NCBI RefSeq assembly: GCF_002362255.1
Contig: NZ_LPVV01000002.1
Coordinates: forward strand, 62,001 to 126,000
From: Microbacterium sp. SZ1
Lineage (GTDB): Bacteria; Actinomycetota; Actinomycetes; Actinomycetales; Microbacteriaceae
Reading direction: 5' to 3'
Length of the DNA stretch: 64,000 bases
Shown here: piece after piece, positions 15,860 to 24,496 of the stretch
Numbering within the stretch: position 1 is the stretch's first letter
Layout: each line of letters opens with the position of its first letter
Notes under the pieces: model-generated
The model's database searches: none
What the model was told of the DNA's origin: nothing
What the model saw: the letters and a program-made list of their open reading frames with translations, nothing else
Program-made: the position numbers and the translations under genes

Positions 15860-17338
15860 TCAACGACGCGTCAGCCAGCCGAACCGCGACCCGCGCACGG
15901 TGCGGATCGGCTGGGTCACGACGGCATCCACGACCATCGACCCGTCGGTGGGGCCGACGATGGCCATGGTCGACGTCTCGGTCGCCTCGACCGGGTCGAC
16001 CTTCATGTGCGCGAGGTCGCGATGCGCGCGGATGTAGGCGGGCACGAGCAGCACTATCGCGCCGAGCCAGGCGAGCGGATTGCTGAGCGCGACACCCTCG
16101 AAGCCGATCAGCGCTCCGAGCACGACGGCGGCGCCGACGCGCATCACGAGCTCGATCACGCCGGTGACGGTCGGGACGAGCGTGTGGCCGAGCCCCTGCA
16201 GCGCTCCTCGGAGCACGAACAGGATGCCGAGCGCCCAGTATCCGCACCCGTTGATGATGAGCATGAGGTGGGCGAGGTCGACGACCTCGTCTGCTTCGAC
16301 CCCGTGGCCGACGAACAGACGCACGAGCGGGGCGCCGAAGGCGATGATGACGACGCCGAGCAGGAGCCCCGCGCCGATCGCCATCCACGTGCCCTCGATC
16401 ACGCCGCGGCGGATGCGGTCGGGCCGCCGGCCGCCGAGGTTCTGCGCCGCATACATCGACGCGGCCAGACCGAGCGAGGAGAGGAACGCGACGGCGAGGC
16501 CGTCGACGCGGGATGCCGTGGTGTACGCCGCGACCGCGTCGGAGCCGAGCGTGTTGAGCGCGACCTGCACGGTCAGGGTGCCGATCGCGATGATCGACGC
16601 CTGGAAGCCCATCGGCAGACCGAGGCGGAGGTGCTCGCGGACGTCGTCGCGCGTGACCCGCCAGTCGACGGCGCGCAGGTGCAGCATCGGCAGCCGGCGC
16701 CGCACGAACTCGAGACACAGCGCCACCGAGACCGCCTGAGCCACGACGGTCGCGAGCGCAGCACCGCCGACGCCCCAGTCGAGGGGTCCGACCATGAGCA
16801 CCACGAGCCCGACGTTCAGCGCGCACGACACCGTCAGGAACACGAGCGGCGTACGGGAGTCTCCGATCGCGCGGATGATCGCCGAGAGGTAGTTGAAGAA
16901 CATCGTCGCGCTCGCGCCGAGGAAGCTGATCTGCGTGAAGATCGTCGCCTCGGGCAGCAGCTCCGCGGGCGTCTGCAGCAGCTCGAGCACGGGGCGCGAG
17001 ATGAGCGGCGCGACGATCGTCAGCACCACGCTCGTGATGCCGGTGAGGATGACTCCCGTCGCGACGGAACGCCGCACGCCGGGAGCGTCGCCGGCACCGA
17101 ACGCCTGCGCGATCGGGATCGCGAAACCGCTGGTCAGGCCCCAGGCGAAGCCGATGAGCAGGAACAGCAGGCTGCCGGTCGCGCCGACGGCCGCGAGGGA
17201 CTGCACGCCGAGCTGGCGTCCGACGACGACGGCATCGGCGAACTGGTACATCTGCTGCACCACGTTGCCGATGAGCAAGGGGATCGAGAACGACAGGATG
17301 ACACGCCACGGGCGACCCGTGGTGAGGGAGGTGGCCAT
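15860..17338 (-). CDS. MATE-family efflux transporter
   Basis: 492 residues with twelve hydrophobic helices in two related halves. The opening ILSFSIPLLIGNVVQQMYQFADAVVVGRQLG is the classical MATE/NorM-DinF start, and GATGSLLFLLIGFAWGLTSGFAIPIAQAFGAGD follows. It exports cationic drugs or metabolites using Na+ or H+ gradients. ATG 17338 is supported by a TAAAAT -10 (minus strand) at 17384-17389, next to a perfect 12-bp palindrome. Divergent from the amino-acid permease; both promoters lie in about 100 bases. Confidence 0.92.
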   Translation of the reverse strand: MATSLTTGRPWRVILSFSIPLLIGNVVQQMYQFADAVVVGRQLGVQSLAAVGATGSLLFLLIGFAWGLTSGFAIPIAQAFGAGDAPGVRRSVATGVILTGITSVVLTIVAPLISRPVLELLQTPAELLPEATIFTQISFLGASATMFFNYLSAIIRAIGDSRTPLVFLTVSCALNVGLVVLMVGPLDWGVGGAALATVVAQAVSVALCLEFVRRRLPMLHLRAVDWRVTRDDVREHLRLGLPMGFQASIIAIGTLTVQVALNTLGSDAVAAYTTASRVDGLAVAFLSSLGLAASMYAAQNLGGRRPDRIRRGVIEGTWMAIGAGLLLGVVIIAFGAPLVRLFVGHGVEADEVVDLAHLMLIINGCGYWALGILFVLRGALQGLGHTLVPTVTGVIELVMRVGAAVVLGALIGFEGVALSNPLAWLGAIVLLVPAYIRAHRDLAHMKVDPVEATETSTMAIVGPTDGSMVVDAVVTQPIRTVRGSRFGWLTRR

Positions 17339-17390
17339 GGGGAAGCGGCTCGCAGGACTGGGGGACGGATCGGGGGAGCCACCATTTTAT

Positions 17391-17402
17391 CGAATCGATT
17401 CG
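17391..17402. promoter_or_regulatory. 12-bp palindrome in the MATE/permease divergent promoter
   Basis: CGAATCGATTCG is self-complementary. It abuts the minus-strand -10 of the MATE gene (TAAAAT at 17384-17389) and lies about 27 bases upstream of the permease -10 (TACGGT at 17429-17434). The position fits an operator controlling one or both genes; the regulator is unknown. Confidence 0.45.
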
Positions 17403-17441
17403 GGCCAGCACCATCCCCGATCGGCAACTACGGTCTATGGG

Positions 17442-18902
17442 ATGAGCACCACGAAGCGATCAGCATCCGACGACGGCGTCGGCACTCAGACCGGGTCCGA
17501 CGAGCAGCACCTGCGGCGAGCGCTGAGCAACCGCCACATCCAGCTGCTCGCGATCGGCGGGGCCATCGGCACGGGCCTGTTCATGGGCAGCGGAAAGACG
17601 ATCTCGGTCGCCGGCCCGTCGGTGATCTTCGTCTACATGATCATCGGATTCATGCTGTTCTTCGTCATGCGGGCGATGGGCGAACTGCTGCTGTCGAACC
17701 TCAAGTACAAGTCGTTCAGCGACTTCGCGAGCGACCTGCTCGGTCCCTGGGCCGGCTTCTTCACGGGCTGGACCTACTGGTTCTGCTGGGTGGTCACGGG
17801 CGTCGCCGACGTCATCGCGATCGCCGGGTACACCGACGCGCTCTTCCCCGGCATCCCGCTGTGGATCCCCGGCCTGCTGGTCGTCGTCATCCTGCTCGCG
17901 CTGAACCTGCCCACCGTCGCCGCCTTCGGAGAGATGGAGTTCTGGTTCGCGCTCATCAAGATCGTCGCGATCGTTGCCCTCATCGTCACGGGGCTCGTCA
18001 TGATCGTCACGGGTTTCCAGCACGAGGCCGGCACCGCGAGCTTCGCGAACCTGTGGAACCACGGTGGCATGTTCCCGCACGGGTTCCTGGGCTTCGTCGC
18101 CGGCTTCCAGATCGCGGTCTTCGCGTTCGTCGGCGTCGAGCTCGTCGGCACCGCCGCCGCCGAGACGAAGGACCCGGAGAAGAACCTCCCCAAGGCGATC
18201 AACGCCATCCCGATCCGCATCCTGCTGTTCTACGTCGGCGCGCTCGTGATCCTCATGGCCGTCACGCCGTGGACCGAGTACGTCGCAGGTGAAAGCCCCT
18301 TCATCGCGATGTTCGCCCTGGCCGGACTCGGCATCGCCGCGACGGTCGTGAACCTCGTCGTGCTCACCTCGGCCATGTCGAGCGCGAACTCGGGCATCTA
18401 CTCGACCTCGCGCATGGTGTTCGGCCTCGCGCAGGACGGTGACGCCCCCCGTCTGTTCGGTCGGCTGTCGAAGCGCCGGGTGCCGCAGAACGCGCTCTTC
18501 CTCTCCTGCATCCTGCTGCTGTCGGGCGTCGTGCTCCTGTACGCGGGCGACGACATCGGCACGGCGTTCGACATGGTCACGACCGTCTCGGCGGTGTGCT
18601 TCATGTTCGTCTGGACGATCTTCCTGTTCAGCTATCTCGCCTACCGTCGCAACCGGCCGGAGAAGGCGGCGACGTCGGGATTCCGGATGCCGGGCGGCGT
18701 CTTCATGGTGTTCGTGGTGCTCGCGTTCTTCGCTTTCATCCTCTGGGCGCTCACGACACAGCCCGACACCCTGACCGCGCTGCTCGTCACGCCGATCTGG
18801 TTCGCGCTGCTGATCGTCGCGTGGCTGTTCGTGCGGAAGTCGCAGAACCACCTCGAGCGGCACGCCGCGCACATCGCGTACCTGCGGGAGTCCGCGGAGT
18901 AG
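17442..18902 (+). CDS. Amino-acid permease, APC family (CycA-like)
   Basis: 486 residues, twelve membrane helices. The N-terminal motif LSNRHIQLLAIGGAIGTGLFMGSGKTISVAGPS is diagnostic for the amino-acid transporter family. The ETKDPEKNLPKAINAIPIRI loop, and DFASDLLGPWAGFFTGWTYWFCW, are closest to D-serine/D-alanine/glycine transporters of the CycA type. Proton symport into the cell is expected. TACGGT at 17429-17434, seven bases before ATG, indicates a leaderless transcript. Confidence 0.88.
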   Translation: MSTTKRSASDDGVGTQTGSDEQHLRRALSNRHIQLLAIGGAIGTGLFMGSGKTISVAGPSVIFVYMIIGFMLFFVMRAMGELLLSNLKYKSFSDFASDLLGPWAGFFTGWTYWFCWVVTGVADVIAIAGYTDALFPGIPLWIPGLLVVVILLALNLPTVAAFGEMEFWFALIKIVAIVALIVTGLVMIVTGFQHEAGTASFANLWNHGGMFPHGFLGFVAGFQIAVFAFVGVELVGTAAAETKDPEKNLPKAINAIPIRILLFYVGALVILMAVTPWTEYVAGESPFIAMFALAGLGIAATVVNLVVLTSAMSSANSGIYSTSRMVFGLAQDGDAPRLFGRLSKRRVPQNALFLSCILLLSGVVLLYAGDDIGTAFDMVTTVSAVCFMFVWTIFLFSYLAYRRNRPEKAATSGFRMPGGVFMVFVVLAFFAFILWALTTQPDTLTALLVTPIWFALLIVAWLFVRKSQNHLERHAAHIAYLRESAE

Positions 18903-18928
18903 GGCCGGGCCCACCTGGACGGCACTGC

Positions 18929-19012
18929 CCACCTGCAGGTCGAGAACACGGATGCAGGTCGGAATGGGCGTTCCCGGCCTGCATCCGGGATTTCCACCTG
19001 CGGGTGCGCTCG
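18929..19012. repeat. Long intergenic hairpin after the permease gene
   Basis: The two arms, about 36 bases each, pair imperfectly. The inner 10 bp CGGATGCAGG/CCTGCATCCG is perfect. Each arm holds two near-copies of TGCAGGTCGRGAA. It lies between the permease and the downstream J-domain gene and could act as a terminator. It shares its architecture with other hairpins in the window. Confidence 0.6.
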
Positions 19013-19084
19013 ACGGATGCCGCGCGCGGCCGACACACAGCGGCAGGCGGATATTCTGGACGCCGCGGTCGCGGAAGGAGAGCG

Positions 19085-20014
19085 ATGTTCGACAGTCCGC
19101 TCTCGGCCTCGGCCTACGAGATCCTCGGCGTGGAGCCCGACGTCGAGCACGAGGAGCTCCGGCGCGCATACCGCCTGAGACTGCGGCAGACCCATCCGGA
19201 CACGGGCGGAGACGCGGCGGTCTTCATCCAGGTGCAGCGCGCATGGGAGCTCGTCGGCACCCCCGAACTGCGCGCGGCCTACGATCGGCGCAGCGGCGTG
19301 CACCCCGGCATCCCGACGGATTCGGCAGAGGCGGGATGGCGGCCGCAGGCCGCGACCCGCACCGACACCCGGCCGAAGGCCCGCTCGTACGGGCACCCCG
19401 GCGGATGGCGGCGCGAGCGCTACCTGGCCCTGATCCGGGAGTGGGCGGGCTTCGGCGTCGAGGTGCCCGACCCCTACGACCCGGCGCTCGTGCGCTCGGC
19501 GCCTCGCGAGCTGCGCCGCATGCTCGCCGACGCCCTGGCCGAAGAGGCCACGGCCCGCACCGTGAGCGCGCTCGGGATGGGGTACACCGTGTGGCACGAC
19601 GTCGCGACGAGTCCTGACCCCGACGACAAGCTCGACCATGTCGTGCTGAGCCCGTCGGGACTGTACGGCGTGATGTCGGAGGACTTCGGCGGCGTCGTGG
19701 GCTTCCGCCGCGGCGAGATCACCGGCCCGAGCCTGGGCACGAGGGCGCCCGTCACCGCCGCCCTGGCCCGGATGCGCGCGGTCGCCAAGGCCGCGAAGGT
19801 GAGGTTCGGCGGAGCCATCATCGTGCTGCCGGACGACGACCTCGCGCAGGCGGTCACGCCGCTCGGCACCAGTCGCGGTGTGCCGGTCGTCGTGGTGCGG
19901 CGCAGCGCGCTCGCGATGGTGCTGCGGCAGGGCGTGCCCGGCGCCCGGGCGATCGGCGGCAACGAGCTGTTCGACGTCCGCACGAGGCTGCAGCAGACCG
20001 TCACGTTCGTCTGA
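19085..20014 (+). CDS. J-domain protein with C-terminal NERD-like domain
   Basis: 309 residues. Residues ~8-65 form a J-domain (SAYEILGVEPDVEHEELRRAYRLRLRQTHPDTGGD) with the HPD motif that stimulates DnaK ATPase. There is no Gly/Phe region or zinc centre, so it is a class C J-protein. After a basic linker, residues ~180-309 (LDHVVLSPSGLYGVMSEDFGG) resemble NERD/restriction-endonuclease-like domains, whose typical opening is 'IDHVVVGPGGVF'. The acidic catalytic residues are not all evident, so nuclease activity is doubtful. ATG 19085 follows GGAAGGAGAGCG, a good ribosome site. Start of a monocistronic unit. Confidence 0.8.
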   Translation: MFDSPLSASAYEILGVEPDVEHEELRRAYRLRLRQTHPDTGGDAAVFIQVQRAWELVGTPELRAAYDRRSGVHPGIPTDSAEAGWRPQAATRTDTRPKARSYGHPGGWRRERYLALIREWAGFGVEVPDPYDPALVRSAPRELRRMLADALAEEATARTVSALGMGYTVWHDVATSPDPDDKLDHVVLSPSGLYGVMSEDFGGVVGFRRGEITGPSLGTRAPVTAALARMRAVAKAAKVRFGGAIIVLPDDDLAQAVTPLGTSRGVPVVVVRRSALAMVLRQGVPGARAIGGNELFDVRTRLQQTVTFV

Positions 20015-20279
20015 CGCCGCGGCATCCCCCAACTCGCCCGCTCGCGCTCGCCCCGAGTCTCGCCTCCCCCACCCGCCGAGCCACCCCCTTCACGGCGGAC
20101 CACCCCCGGCCCGTCGAGCCACCCCCTTCACGTCGAGCCACCCCTTTCACGTCGAGCCACCCCTGTACGAGCCGCACCGAACGGGGTGGTTCGGGCACAA
20201 GGGGGTGGGCCGGCGGAGGAGGCAAGGGGAGAGGAGGGGGAAGGCAAGAGGGGGAGAACAAGATGCGTTGACGGATGCC
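20015..20279. other. Intergenic region with tandem CCACCCCTTT units
   Basis: No gene is seen. The left half holds four to five copies of a unit like GAGCCACCCCCTTCACGTC. The right half holds reverse copies (ACGGGGTGG, AAGGGGGTGG), so a long hairpin can form. A purine-rich AGGGGAGAGGAGGGGGAAGG stretch follows before the LacI operators. The same unit family recurs at 27534-27616. Confidence 0.55.
20078..20216. repeat. Hairpin repeat family B, copy 1
   Basis: Imperfect tandem units of about 19 bases (GAGCCACCCCCTTCACGTC and variants) followed by inverse copies. The pairing core is CACCCCTTTCACGTCGAGCC... with the region around ACGGGGTGG...AAGGGGGTG. The placement after a gene end suggests terminator-like or repeat-element origin. 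Confidence 0.6.
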
Positions 20280-20312
20280 GTCAAACCGGTTTACACTCGT
20301 CAAACCGGTTCA
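20280..20312. promoter_or_regulatory. Tandem LacI-type operators flanking the -10
   Basis: GTCAAACCGGTTTA (20280-20293) and GTCAAACCGGTTCA (20299-20312) are two copies, 19 bases apart, of a palindrome with the central CG typical of LacI/GalR sites. The -10 TACACT (20292-20297) lies between them, so binding would block transcription of the lacI-type gene and perhaps the whole sugar operon. Confidence 0.8.
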
Positions 20313-20344
20313 CGACAGCCGCGACACAGACCCGAGGAGGTGGC

Positions 20345-21337
20345 ATGAGCCGCACGACCATCGCCGATGTCGCCCGCGAGGCAGGCGTCACCAAGGCCAC
20401 CGTCTCGCATGCCCTCAGCGGCAAGCGGCCCATCTCCGACGACACGAGGGCGAAGGTTCTCGCCGCGGTCGAGAAGCTGCAGTGGGTGCCGAGCCAGAGC
20501 GCCCGAGCCCTCGCCACACAGCGCGCCAACGCCGTCGCCGTGGTCCTCGCCCGCGATCCCGAGGTCATCGCGAACGACTCGTTCTTCCCCGCGTTCATCG
20601 CCGGCGTCGAGTCTGTGCTCGCCGAGACCGAGACCGCGCTCCTGCTTCAGGTGGTGCCGGATCGGGATGCCGAGGAGCGCGCGTACCGCACCCTGAGCCA
20701 CGGCCGCGCCGACGGCGCCGTGCTGCTCGACCTGCGCACCGACGACTGGCGCGTCCCGCTGCTCGAGGAGCTCCGCATCCCGACAGTGCTCGTCGGGGCC
20801 TACGAGCGGCCGACCCGCTTCTCGTGCGTGCGGACCGACGACGCGGCGCCGGTCACCGAGATCATCGACCACCTGCGCGCCGCGGGACACACTCGCATCG
20901 CGCACGTCTCGGGTCCGCTCGACTACGTGCACTCCCGCGTGCGGGCCGACGCCTACGTCGCCGCGATCGGCGACGACAGCCTTCTGCGCGAAGGCGACTT
21001 CACGGCATCCAGCGGTCGCGAGCGCACCGCCGAGCTGCTCGCCCTGCCCGATCGGCCGACCGCGATCCTGTACTCGAACGACACCATGGCGATCGCCGGT
21101 CTCTCGTACGCGCGGTCGCGAGGGCTGAACGTGCCACGCGACCTCGCCATCTCGGGGTTCGACGACGACCACCTCTCCGCCCACCTCTCCCCCGCCCTGA
21201 CGAGCGTCTCGTCGGGCCCGGCCGCTCGCGGGCGCGCCGCCGCCCGTCTGCTCCAGGCCGACATCCTCGGCGCCGAGCCGCGAATCCAGGATGTCGACTG
21301 CACCGTCGTGCACTTCCGGGAGAGCACCGGCGACTGA
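20345..21337 (+). CDS. LacI-family repressor of the sugar operon
   Basis: 330 residues. N-terminal HTH TTIADVAREAGVTKATVSHALSGKRPIS and hinge helix VPSQSARALATQRA match LacI/GalR regulators. The rest is a periplasmic-binding-like effector domain with ILYSNDTMAIAGLSYARSRGL and ISGFDDDHLSAHLSPALTSV. It starts at ATG 20345 after GAGGAGGTGGC. The two operators just upstream indicate autoregulation. Directly followed, 52 bases on, by a sugar ABC transporter and glycosidase genes, so it presumably senses the imported sugar or a breakdown product. Confidence 0.92.
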   Translation: MSRTTIADVAREAGVTKATVSHALSGKRPISDDTRAKVLAAVEKLQWVPSQSARALATQRANAVAVVLARDPEVIANDSFFPAFIAGVESVLAETETALLLQVVPDRDAEERAYRTLSHGRADGAVLLDLRTDDWRVPLLEELRIPTVLVGAYERPTRFSCVRTDDAAPVTEIIDHLRAAGHTRIAHVSGPLDYVHSRVRADAYVAAIGDDSLLREGDFTASSGRERTAELLALPDRPTAILYSNDTMAIAGLSYARSRGLNVPRDLAISGFDDDHLSAHLSPALTSVSSGPAARGRAAARLLQADILGAEPRIQDVDCTVVHFRESTGD

Positions 21338-21389
21338 CCCACCCGAAGCCATCAGCACCACCCGAACACATCGCGTCAAGGAGGACACC

Positions 21390-22655
21390 ATGAAGAAGAT
21401 CCGTGCAGCAGCACTGCTGGGCGTCACCGCACTCGTCGTCACCGGCTGCTCGGCGGGCGGAGGCGGCGGAGGCGGCTCCGCCGACGGCACCGGTCCGATC
21501 AAGATCTGGCTCTCGAACAACGAGCAGGAGGTCGAGTGGGGCCAGTCGGTCGTCGACGCCTGGAACGCCGAGCACCCCGACGAGAAGGTCACCGCGCAGG
21601 AGATCCCGGCCGGCTCGTCGTCGGAGGAGGCCATCACGGCCGCGATCACCGCCGGCACCGCCCCGTGCCTCGTCTACAACGTCGCACCCGCCGCGGTGTC
21701 GGGCTGGGTCAAGCAGGGCGGACTCGTGAACCTCAGCGAGATCGACGGCGCCGACGACTACATCACCGAGCGCGGCGGAGAGGTCGACTCCTACTCCACC
21801 GACGGCGCGTACTACCAGGTCCCGTGGAAGTCCAACCCCGTGATGGTCATGTACAACAAGGCGCTGTTCCAGGCCGCGGGCATCGACCCCGAGAACCCGC
21901 AGATGAACACGTACGACGCGTTCATCGAGGGCTCCAAGAAGATCGTCGCCTCGGGCGTGCAGAGTGCGATCTGGCCGGCGCCGACCAGCGAGTTCTACCA
22001 GCCTTGGTTCGACTTCTATCCGCTGTATCTCGCCGAGACCGACGGCACGATGCTCGTCGAAGACGGCAAGGCCACGTTCGACTCGGATGCCGGCCGCACG
22101 GTGTCCGACTTCTGGTCGACGTTCTACCAGGAGAAGCTCTCTCCGAACGAGGCGTCGACCGACGACGCGATGTCGGCCGGCACCACGGCCATGCAGCTCG
22201 CCGGGCCCTGGGCCATCCCGTCGTACGCCGACACGGTCGACGTGGGCTTCATGCCCGTGCCGACCAGCGACGGTCGCGAGAACCCGACGACGTTCGCCGA
22301 CTCGAAGAGCGTGTCGATGTTCACGGCCTGCGAGAACCAGGGCACCGCATGGGAGTTCCTGAAGTTCTCCACGAGTGAGGAGAGCGACGGACAGTTGCTC
22401 GAGGCGACCGGCCAGATGCCCATGCGCACCGACCTGACCGGCACCTACGCGGACTACTTCGACGCGAACCCGAACTACGTGGCATTCGCCGAGCAGGCCG
22501 AGAACACCGCGGACGTGCCCAGCATCCCGAACTCGGTCGAGGCGTGGCAGGCGTTCCGTGACGAGTACTCGTCGGCGGTGATCTTCGGCAAGGAGTCGAT
22601 CGACGACTTCCTGAAGAACGCCGCCGCGAAGGTCGACGATCTCGTCGCCGAGTGA
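21390..22655 (+). CDS. Sugar ABC transporter substrate-binding lipoprotein (family 1)
   Basis: 421 residues. Lipoprotein signal with lipobox VVTGC, then a glycine-rich tether (GGGGGGGS), then a family-1 extracellular binding domain: IKIWLSNNEQEVEWGQSVVDAWN, the cleft segment YYQVPWKSNPVMVMYNKALF, and FMPVPTSDGRENPTTFADSKS. It captures an oligosaccharide outside the membrane. AAGGAGG precedes the ATG. Followed ten bases later by the permease pair. No ATPase gene is present, which is usual for this class because a shared MsiK-type ATPase is often encoded elsewhere. Confidence 0.93.
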   Translation: MKKIRAAALLGVTALVVTGCSAGGGGGGGSADGTGPIKIWLSNNEQEVEWGQSVVDAWNAEHPDEKVTAQEIPAGSSSEEAITAAITAGTAPCLVYNVAPAAVSGWVKQGGLVNLSEIDGADDYITERGGEVDSYSTDGAYYQVPWKSNPVMVMYNKALFQAAGIDPENPQMNTYDAFIEGSKKIVASGVQSAIWPAPTSEFYQPWFDFYPLYLAETDGTMLVEDGKATFDSDAGRTVSDFWSTFYQEKLSPNEASTDDAMSAGTTAMQLAGPWAIPSYADTVDVGFMPVPTSDGRENPTTFADSKSVSMFTACENQGTAWEFLKFSTSEESDGQLLEATGQMPMRTDLTGTYADYFDANPNYVAFAEQAENTADVPSIPNSVEAWQAFRDEYSSAVIFGKESIDDFLKNAAAKVDDLVAE

Positions 22656-22665
22656 CGACAGAGTC

Positions 22666-23628
22666 ATGACTCTCCGAGACGACGCGGTCGCGGACGTGGC
22701 CGGGGCACCAGACGCCCCGGCCGCGCCCCCGGCCCGGTCATCGAGATCGCTGCGCACCCGCTGGCTCGGTGCGCAGCCGATCGGCGGCCTGTTCGCGCTG
22801 CCGTATCTCGTGTTCGTGCTGGCGATCTTCGCGTTCCCCCTCGGCTTCGCGGTCTACATCGCCTTCCACGACTACTTCTTCACCGCACCGGGCGCGGTGG
22901 TCGAGCGTCCGTTCGTCGGATTCGACAACTTCGTCACCGTGCTCACCGACCCGCGGGTGCTCGGCGCGTTCCGCAACACCCTCATCTTCCTCGTCATCAA
23001 CGTGCCGCTCACCGCCGTGCTGTCGCTCGTGCTCGCGGCGGCGCTGAACACCGGCATCCGCTGGGCAGCCGCCTACCGTGTCGCGTTCTACGTGCCGTAC
23101 CTCACGGCGAGCGTCTCGCTCGTCGGCGTGTGGATGCTGCTGTTCTCGGGCAACGGCCTGATCAACACGATCCTCGGGCCGCTCGCCCCCGACCCCTCGT
23201 GGCTCGTGAACAGCGGGCTGGCGATGCCGATGATCGCGTTCTACGTGACGTGGAAGCAGCTCGGCTTCTACATACTGCTCTACCTGGCGGCGCTGCAGAA
23301 CGTGCCCAAGGAGCTGTACGAATCGGCCGAGACAGACGGCGCCGGGGCCTTCGCCCGGTTCTGGAATGTCACGGTGCCCGGGGTGCGCAGCGCGACGACG
23401 CTGGTGCTGATCCTGTCGATCATCACCGGTGCGAACCTCTTCACCGAGCCGTACCTGCTCACGAACGGCGGCGGACCCGACGGTGCGTCGACGACCCCGG
23501 TGCTGCTGATCTACCAGCTGGGCATCCAGCAGCAGAACCCCGACACCGCGGCGGCGATCGGCATGATCCTCGTGATCCTCGTCGGCATGCTGTCGCTCTT
23601 GGCCAACCGCGCGACGAGGGAGCGATGA
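22666..23628 (+). CDS. Sugar ABC transporter permease (MalF-like)
   Basis: 320 residues: a 35-residue cytosolic Ala/Pro-rich N-terminus, then six membrane helices. The cytoplasmic EAA loop that docks the ATPase is visible as ESAETDGAGAFARFWNVTVPGV. The N-terminal transmembrane segment FALPYLVFVLAIFAFPLGFAVYIAF is typical of UgpA/MalF-type subunits. It pairs with the next gene, whose ATG overlaps its stop (ATGA). Confidence 0.93.
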   Translation: MTLRDDAVADVAGAPDAPAAPPARSSRSLRTRWLGAQPIGGLFALPYLVFVLAIFAFPLGFAVYIAFHDYFFTAPGAVVERPFVGFDNFVTVLTDPRVLGAFRNTLIFLVINVPLTAVLSLVLAAALNTGIRWAAAYRVAFYVPYLTASVSLVGVWMLLFSGNGLINTILGPLAPDPSWLVNSGLAMPMIAFYVTWKQLGFYILLYLAALQNVPKELYESAETDGAGAFARFWNVTVPGVRSATTLVLILSIITGANLFTEPYLLTNGGGPDGASTTPVLLIYQLGIQQQNPDTAAAIGMILVILVGMLSLLANRATRER

Positions 23629-24467
23629 TGACCCGCCGACGTTCACTGCCCCGCATCCTCAGCATCATCCTGCTGATGGCCGCGGCGATCGGATTCGCGT
23701 TCCCGTTCTACTTCATGCTGGTCGGGGCGTTCCAGGAGAGCCCGACGAACTCGCCGAGCGAGCTGCTGCCCACGAGCGGCTGGACGGTCGACAACTTCGT
23801 CGCGATCGACTCACGGATCGACCTCGTCGGATCGCTCGTCAACTCGCTCATCTTCACGCTGGGCGTGCTGCTCGGGACCGTCGTGTTCGGGCTGCTCGCC
23901 GGGTACGCGATCGCCCGCCTGGACTTCCGCGGGCGCGGCGTCGTCTGGGTGCTCATGCTGCTCGTGCAGATGGTGCCGTTCCAGCTGCTGATGATCCCGC
24001 TCTACGTGCAGATCACGCGCAACTACGGCCTCGGCGACTCGTATCTCGGCATGATCCTGCCGTTCCTCATCAACACCACGGCGGTGTTCATCTTCGTGCA
24101 GTTCTTCAAGGCGCTGCCCGCGGAGATCTTCGAGGCCGCCCGCATCGACGGGGCCGGCGAGATCCGGCTGCTGACCTCGGTCGCGATCCCGCTGATCCGC
24201 CCGGCTCTCGTGACAGTCGTGCTCGTCACGTTCATCGGCCCCTGGAACGAATTCCTCTGGCCGTTCCTCATCACGAAGGATGCCGCACTGCAGCCGCTCG
24301 CGGTGTCGCTCGCCAACTACATCTCCAACGTCGCGCAGTCGACGGCGAACCCGAACGGGGCGATCCTCGCCGGGGCGACGGCTCTGGCGTTCCCCGTCGT
24401 GATCCTGTTCATCGTCTTCCAGCGCTATTTCACCGCCACCGACCTCGGCGCGGCGGTCAAGGGCTGA
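23625..24467 (+). CDS. Sugar ABC transporter permease (MalG-like)
   Basis: 280 residues, six helices. EAA loop seen as EIFEAARIDGAGEIRLLTSVAIPLIRPAL, followed by the GPWNEFLWPFLITKD segment common to MalG/UgpE subunits. Two ATG codons in tandem (23625 and 23628) are possible; the first overlaps the upstream stop. Forms the membrane channel with the preceding gene. Confidence 0.93.
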   Translation: MMTRRRSLPRILSIILLMAAAIGFAFPFYFMLVGAFQESPTNSPSELLPTSGWTVDNFVAIDSRIDLVGSLVNSLIFTLGVLLGTVVFGLLAGYAIARLDFRGRGVVWVLMLLVQMVPFQLLMIPLYVQITRNYGLGDSYLGMILPFLINTTAVFIFVQFFKALPAEIFEAARIDGAGEIRLLTSVAIPLIRPALVTVVLVTFIGPWNEFLWPFLITKDAALQPLAVSLANYISNVAQSTANPNGAILAGATALAFPVVILFIVFQRYFTATDLGAAVKG

Positions 24468-24496
24468 CGCCCGCCGACCCGCCAGAAAGGACACCC

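Noticed and set aside
17460..19169. Long leftward frame opposite the CycA-type permease
   Set aside because: Its Asp/Glu/Arg-rich composition is typical of antisense of a membrane-protein gene in high-GC DNA; the sense frame has clear transporter motifs.
20186..20344. N-terminal extension of the LacI gene
   Set aside because: The extension reads through the repeat element, the -10 and both operators; the HTH starts at the ATG at 20345 with a good ribosome site.
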